This document shows positions 24,486 through 28,296 of a stretch of DNA of 28,296 nt, piece after piece. The DNA is from an uncultured Lachnospiraceae bacterium. GTDB lineage: Bacteria; Bacillota; Clostridia; Lachnospirales; Lachnospiraceae. The DNA is taken from the NCBI GenBank assembly GCA_910587085.1, contig CAJUMC010000042.1:1-28296 (forward strand), written 5' to 3'. Position 1 is the first letter of the stretch. Each line of letters begins with the position of its first letter. The position numbers were made by a program, and so were the translations under genes. The notes under the pieces are model-generated. The model did no database searches. It was given only the letters and a program-made list of their open reading frames with translations, and was not told the DNA's origin.

Positions 24486-24947
24486 CTATAATGTCCAGTC
24501 CTGTGCATGGATTCCTAAGAACTTTTTATCTCGGAAACCGATGCATACGCCATGCTCCGGATCGCATTCGCAGTCCCCTAAAAAGGATATTTCAGGATAG
24601 AGGAAACCATCTTTCGATTGTGTTATTTTGCTTATATTTACTGCAATTGCGAAAATTGAAATTTTATTTTCCAGATCCGATTCCTCTATTTGCTCCGCAC
24701 CGATTTCGTTATATTGTTCGTTACAATAATGAGTGATAGCCTGTCTGTAATCTTCAATTTTTACATTTTCAACAAACCAGTTAAGGCAGGCTATTTCCTC
24801 GTTTGTCAGGGCGAACCCATTTTTTTTGTAATGGCCCTTTTCATCAAATCGGTTGTCCCCGGTAGAAAAAATCTCAACCGTTTTTTCTTTGCCAAACAGA
24901 TCTATTTTAATGGAATCTCCGCTGTTTAATTTCCCTATCGTTTTCAT
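24486..24947 (-). CDS. Uncharacterised AT-rich orphan protein
   Basis: A 153-residue protein I do not firmly recognise. It is acidic, without signal or membrane segment, and its C-terminus (GDCECDPEHGVCIGFRDKK then HAQDW) resembles the end of small domains of the DUF2004/DUF6985 kind, sometimes found among orphan immunity-like proteins. The gene is clearly more AT-rich than its neighbours and uses AT-ending codons, which suggests acquisition. GGAGGT lies about eleven bases before the ATG at 24947. It is convergent with glnN (121-base gap) and divergent from the NADAR gene. No toxin gene is next to it, so an immunity role is only a hypothesis. Confidence 0.7.
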   Translation of the reverse strand: MKTIGKLNSGDSIKIDLFGKEKTVEIFSTGDNRFDEKGHYKKNGFALTNEEIACLNWFVENVKIEDYRQAITHYCNEQYNEIGAEQIEESDLENKISIFAIAVNISKITQSKDGFLYPEISFLGDCECDPEHGVCIGFRDKKFLGIHAQDWTL

Positions 24948-25083
24948 GTGTATTCGACACCTCCATAAATAATGATATGCAGCAATAACAGAATACCATA
25001 ATCGCGTTCATGTTTCCATCCTGTTTTAATAATATTTGTTTCTACGCTGCTTCGGGAAAGGAAGCTTTGAGAAAAGAAATTTC

Positions 25084-25111
25084 TTGCCATTCCTCCGCAA
25101 TGTGATAAAAT
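25084..25111 (+). promoter_or_regulatory. Promoter of the NADAR gene
   Basis: TTGCCA (25084-25089) and TAAAAT (25106-25111), each one mismatch from consensus, are 16 bases apart; a TG one base before the -10 makes it extended. It lies about 90 bases before the start codon. The rest of the 24948-25198 gap is AT-rich without a gene. Confidence 0.6.
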
Positions 25112-25198
25112 AATAAATATCAAATCAGCTTGTGTTATATGCTGGAAGCGGGGAAAAGAGCAAGCTGCCCCGGGCTGCAGCAGAAAGGATGCAAGGAA

Positions 25199-26077
25199 AT
25201 GAAGCTGGATCAGGAGAAGAAAAAAATGCTGCCGCCATGGCTGGCCTGTCCGGAAATCGAGCGCTATTCGATCGGATGGCGTATGGGTTACGGGGAGGAT
25301 TATATCTGCCGTTTTTTTCAGTGGTGGCGGGCGCTTTCCGAAAAGGAGCAGAAGGAGTACCGCGGACTGTTTCCGGAGCCGGTTACCTGGAAGGGCTGGT
25401 GGGACGACAGCGATGCCGGCGAGGTGCTGGTGCAGGGGGATTTCTGCATCCCTCTGTGGCGGCCGGAGGGCGAACCAAAATACAGCCGGCCTCTTCTGCA
25501 GCAGGCGGCGTCAGAGGGCAGGCAGCAGGATTTCGTGCTGTTCTGGGGGCATCGGCCGTCGAAGGACTGGAGCATCACGCAAAGCTGCCTGAGCCAGTGG
25601 TGGATGGCGGATTTCCGATGCTTTGCCGTTGTTTACTGCTGTATGGAGCAGTTTATGATGGCGCAGAAGGCAGAGCTGTTCGGGGACGGGGAAATACAAA
25701 AGCAGATTATGGAGAGCCGGGAGCCGGATCACATAAAGGCGCTGGGACGCAAGGTGCAGAATTTTGATCAGGCCGTGTGGGACAGAGTAAAATATTCCAT
25801 TGTGCTCAACGGAAACTGGTGCAAATTCAGTCAGAACCGGCCGCTGAGGGATTTTCTGCTTTCCACCGGCGACCGTGTTCTGGCGGAGGCCAGCCCGTAC
25901 GACGCCATCTGGGGAATCCAGCTTTCTGCGGACTCCCCGGATGCAAAAGAGCCGGGAAAGTGGCGCGGAAGAAATCTTCTCGGTTTTGCGCTGATGGAGG
26001 TAAGGGACGAACTGCGCCGGGTAACAAAACATGAATCACTCTGCAGATGCGAGGAGTTTGAACAGAGAAGGAGCTGA
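25199..26077 (+). CDS. NADAR-domain protein with N-terminal extension
   Basis: A 292-residue cytoplasmic protein. From about residue 115 it matches the NADAR/YbiA-like fold: a YCCMEQFMMAQKAELFGD helix, then ALGRKVQNFDQAVWD, KYSIVLNGNWCKFSQN, LAEASPYDAIWGI and the C-terminal WRGRNLLGFALMEVRDELR. NADAR enzymes are N-glycosidases; some act on riboflavin pathway intermediates and others remove ADP-ribose from guanine in DNA, reversing DarT-type modification. Typical single-domain members are about 160 residues, so the first 115 residues, rich in Trp and acidic residues, are an added domain I cannot name. AAAGGA nine bases ahead supports the ATG at 25199. It stands alone behind its own promoter. 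Confidence 0.82.
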   Translation: MKLDQEKKKMLPPWLACPEIERYSIGWRMGYGEDYICRFFQWWRALSEKEQKEYRGLFPEPVTWKGWWDDSDAGEVLVQGDFCIPLWRPEGEPKYSRPLLQQAASEGRQQDFVLFWGHRPSKDWSITQSCLSQWWMADFRCFAVVYCCMEQFMMAQKAELFGDGEIQKQIMESREPDHIKALGRKVQNFDQAVWDRVKYSIVLNGNWCKFSQNRPLRDFLLSTGDRVLAEASPYDAIWGIQLSADSPDAKEPGKWRGRNLLGFALMEVRDELRRVTKHESLCRCEEFEQRRS

Positions 26078-26108
26078 CGCAAAATGCGGCAGCTCCTTCT
26101 CTGTTCAA
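26058..26108. terminator. Long hairpin between convergent genes
   Basis: A perfect 19-pair stem (26058-26076 with 26090-26108), with CGC/GCG possibly extending it inward, spans the NADAR stop codon (26075-26077) and ends five bases before the minus-strand chemoreceptor's last codon. There is no T tract on either strand. It probably serves as a stop or end-protecting structure for both transcripts. Confidence 0.65.
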
Positions 26109-26113
26109 CAAAA

Positions 26114-27865
26114 TCAGATTATAAATTTGTCCATCCGATTCACCATAATTTCTACCTGACTGTTCTGCTCCTCGCTGATCGCCGCGGTTTCCTCGGAGGT
26201 GGCGGCATTTGTGTCGATCACCTCGCGGATTTCACCTAAATTCACGTCAATCTTTTCCATATACTGCACATTCTGATCCAGCAGCTTTGATATCTGTCCC
26301 ATTTTCTGAGTTGCCGTGCGGGCGCCCTCCATTACGTCAAAAATGCTGCGGGCAGTTTCCTCTGTGATTGCGATTCCTCTTTCTACGGTGGCTACTGTTG
26401 TTTCAATCAGCTTGGTTGTTTCCCTGGCTGATCTGGCGGATTCGTCCGCCAGGTTTTTCACCTGTTCCGCCACAACCGCAAAACCGCGTCCGGCATCTCC
26501 GGCGCGGGCCGCTTCGATTGCGGCGTTCAGAGACAGCAGATTCGTCTGAGAGGCAATGTCCTCTATCACATGAATCACGGTTTTGATCTGTTCCGAGCAC
26601 TCGCTGATTTCACCGATTGCCTTTTTCAGCTCTTCCATTTTTTCATTTCCTGCAGAAAGAACCTGTCCCGCCTGGGAGGCGATTTCCACACATTCCTTGG
26701 CGTCGCTCGAATTTCTTCCCATATCCGCGTAAAGATTTTCCGTCAGTGCCGACAGCTCGCTTACGGTCGTGGCCTGGGCAGTGCTTGCCTCCGCCAGACT
26801 GACCGCCGCATCGGAAAGCTGCTGGGAGCCGAGCTTGATCTGGTTTGACATTTCACGGAGATGATAAAGAGTTTCGCGTGTTTCTTTGCTTATTTTATAA
26901 AAAGATGTTTTGATTGAGGAAAATTCACCTATGTAGTTCTGTTTTATACTGATATTGTAATCGCCCTCGCCCATCTGTTCCAGCACTTCCGTAATCTCTC
27001 CGATAATATCCACCAGATTTTTTTTCATAAAACGGATGGCCGAAACCATTCTGCCGACCTCGCTGTCATCCTCCTTCATATCGAAGGCGGCGTGGAGATT
27101 TCCGTTTGAAATAGCGACCATCTGGTCGGACACTCTGGTAATCGGCATAAGCAGCTCCTGCCTTGAGAATTTTATGGATATGATGATCTGGCGGATCACA
27201 TAAAAGAAGGAAATAAGAAACAGAACTTCCACGGCGAGCTGTATTGTAAGCATTATCTTCTTTTTGGAGTCCAGCCTGTTCTGAATCTGCCTGATTATGG
27301 CGTCGGTTTTATCGTTGATCATTTCTACGTCGTTTTCATATCTCTCTCCGAACACATAGGATACAGCAAACGCCTGATCTCCGGAATTTACGGCTTCCAT
27401 CGCCATTTCTTCCAGCGGAACGAGGTTGTTGGACAGCGACGCGATGCTTTCCATCTCGCGCCATTCCTCCGCGGTTATGTTGTTTTCCTTCAGGCCGGCC
27501 CATGCGATATCCCTGTTTTTATCCGTGTTCAGTTCCTTCATGTAATCATCATAATATTTTCTGTCGCCCGTTACGGAGTATGCCTGTACTGCATAGGTGA
27601 GAGCCTTGGAACCCAGGCGGTACTGTTCCAGAAAGCGGTTGGTTTCCAGCCGATCCTCCTCCATCAGCATCACCAGCAGGTTTGTCACAATAAAAACCGC
27701 CAGCAGAATGCCGCCTGCAGTAAGAGCGATAACCGATTTCCTCACGATCTCCCTCAGCCGCAGTTCCTGACTGTTTTTTCCAAGTGAGCCGGCGTCCGTT
27801 TTGTCCCGTTGATAACTGCTGTCTGCCCCACTTAAATTTTTCAAATCCGCACCTCTTTCCGTCAT
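26114..27865 (-). CDS. Methyl-accepting chemotaxis protein
   Basis: A 583-residue membrane chemoreceptor. A charged cytoplasmic N-terminus of about 40 residues precedes the first membrane helix (about 44-67), an extracytoplasmic helical sensor domain (about 68-205), a second helix (about 208-230), and a HAMP domain. A second HAMP-like segment may follow around 290-340. The signalling domain (about 350-575) has the conserved hairpin tip IASQTNLLSLNAAIEAARAG and GRGFAVVAEQVKNLADES, which binds CheA and CheW. GGGGGAGAAATCGT precedes the ATG at 27865. No other chemotaxis genes are in the window. Its ligand is unknown. The leader carries two repeat units of the 14.56 kb family. Confidence 0.95.
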   Translation of the reverse strand: MTERGADLKNLSGADSSYQRDKTDAGSLGKNSQELRLREIVRKSVIALTAGGILLAVFIVTNLLVMLMEEDRLETNRFLEQYRLGSKALTYAVQAYSVTGDRKYYDDYMKELNTDKNRDIAWAGLKENNITAEEWREMESIASLSNNLVPLEEMAMEAVNSGDQAFAVSYVFGERYENDVEMINDKTDAIIRQIQNRLDSKKKIMLTIQLAVEVLFLISFFYVIRQIIISIKFSRQELLMPITRVSDQMVAISNGNLHAAFDMKEDDSEVGRMVSAIRFMKKNLVDIIGEITEVLEQMGEGDYNISIKQNYIGEFSSIKTSFYKISKETRETLYHLREMSNQIKLGSQQLSDAAVSLAEASTAQATTVSELSALTENLYADMGRNSSDAKECVEIASQAGQVLSAGNEKMEELKKAIGEISECSEQIKTVIHVIEDIASQTNLLSLNAAIEAARAGDAGRGFAVVAEQVKNLADESARSARETTKLIETTVATVERGIAITEETARSIFDVMEGARTATQKMGQISKLLDQNVQYMEKIDVNLGEIREVIDTNAATSEETAAISEEQNSQVEIMVNRMDKFII

Positions 27866-28099
27866 ACGATTTCTCCCCCTTTAATACGTGTTCCCCGTTG
27901 CTCAGACAATAGTTCTCCGCCCTCCCTCCTCCATGATTCCCGCCGGAGGATGCACACGATTCGCAGAGGAAACTGTCCTCTCTGCGGTCGGACACGCATC
28001 GGCGCATATCCTTCGGATATGATGTATGATGCCTCCGGCGGATGCGCACGTTCCGCAGAGGTAATCCGGCCGCCCTCCGGGCAGCCGCGTATCGGCGCA
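27866..28099 (-). repeat. Two diverged tandem units of the dispersed repeat in the chemoreceptor leader
   Basis: On the minus strand, unit A (about 28099-28030) and unit B (about 28010-27940) both start TGCGCCGAT and end in a GTGCGCATCCGCCGGAGGCA-like core (unit B: GTGTGCATCCTCCGGCGGGA). Unit A has a hairpin of GGCTGCCC with GGGCGGCC (28086-28068), and unit B pairs CGCAGAGGA with a near-complement. A small palindrome, ATATCC with GGATAT, lies between them. Bases 27866-27939 are the chemoreceptor leader with no further feature seen. Confidence 0.65.
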
Positions 28100-28125
28100 G
28101 GTATAATGTCTGACGACATTATACC
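28100..28125 (-). repeat. Terminal palindrome of the repeat element
   Basis: Arms GGTATAATGTC and GACATTATACC are identical to those at 14556-14581; only the four-base loop differs in orientation. Each arm carries TATAAT. As at manA, the palindrome is at the end of the element farthest from the downstream gene. Confidence 0.9.
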
Positions 28126-28296
28126 ATATAAACAGTGGAATTGCTATGGACAATATTATTCCGGATGCGGGAGACAGTGAGAGGGAAAGCGGAGAGTGCG
28201 GATGTTTTTTGTCCGGCTGACGGGCAGGAAAAGAGAAATGACGGGTGTTTGACACTTCTTTTTAACATCATATCGCAAGAATCCTTTATTTAAGCT
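28126..28296. other. Window end, no gene recognised
   Basis: No supported reading frame is seen. A TTGACA near 28249 has no good -10 at the correct distance, so a promoter leaving the window is only possible. Confidence 0.4.

Noticed and set aside
27862..28255. Overlapping short frames on both strands upstream of the chemoreceptor
   Set aside because: They run through the repeat units and palindrome and translate the same repeat seen at 14.6 kb; no ribosome sites or domains support them.

Overview
The window looks like a chromosomal stretch of a GC-rich Clostridia genome, most likely a member of the Lachnospiraceae. This is inferred from gene order (hprK, ROK glucokinase, murB, rapZ, whiA, HPr-like), a type III glutamine synthetase, a YesL-type membrane protein and strong AGGAGG-type ribosome binding sites. 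No plasmid, phage, IS or CRISPR genes are visible, and no rRNA or tRNA was recognised.

Layout. (1) 158-5732: a co-directional cluster of HPr kinase/phosphorylase, ROK glucokinase, MurB, RapZ/YvcJ, WhiA, a Crh-like HPr whose residue 15 is Glu instead of His, and an unknown small protein. It joins carbon-catabolite signalling to wall precursor synthesis and growth control. (2) 5740-8197: serC-serA behind a consensus promoter that sits inside a large dyad. (3) 8297-13120: an ArsB/CitM-type permease and a heterodimeric ABC exporter with one degenerate ATP site. (4) 13108-14471: a convergent small-molecule-type methyltransferase and a helical-bundle protein. (5) 14556-16625: a perfectly duplicated 105-bp repeat, then manA and a YesL-like gene. 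(6) 16672-20238: glgB with a long Lys/Ala-rich tail, then mscS. (7) 20535-21840: an ECF sigma factor and a six-helix membrane anti-sigma factor. (8) 21978-24364: a type III glutamine synthetase with a structured, attenuator-like leader. (9) 24486-26077: a more accessory segment with an AT-rich orphan gene and a NADAR-domain protein. (10) 26114-27865 (minus): a chemoreceptor, with repeat elements of the same family in its leader.

The most unusual signals are a dispersed, apparently structured repeat family (14.56, 20.25 and 28.0 kb) whose hairpin arms differ in sequence but keep pairing, the Crh-like protein with Glu15, the opposing promoters in the serC dyad, the glutamine synthetase leader, and the glgB tail. 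All calls come from reading the sequence; no database search was run.
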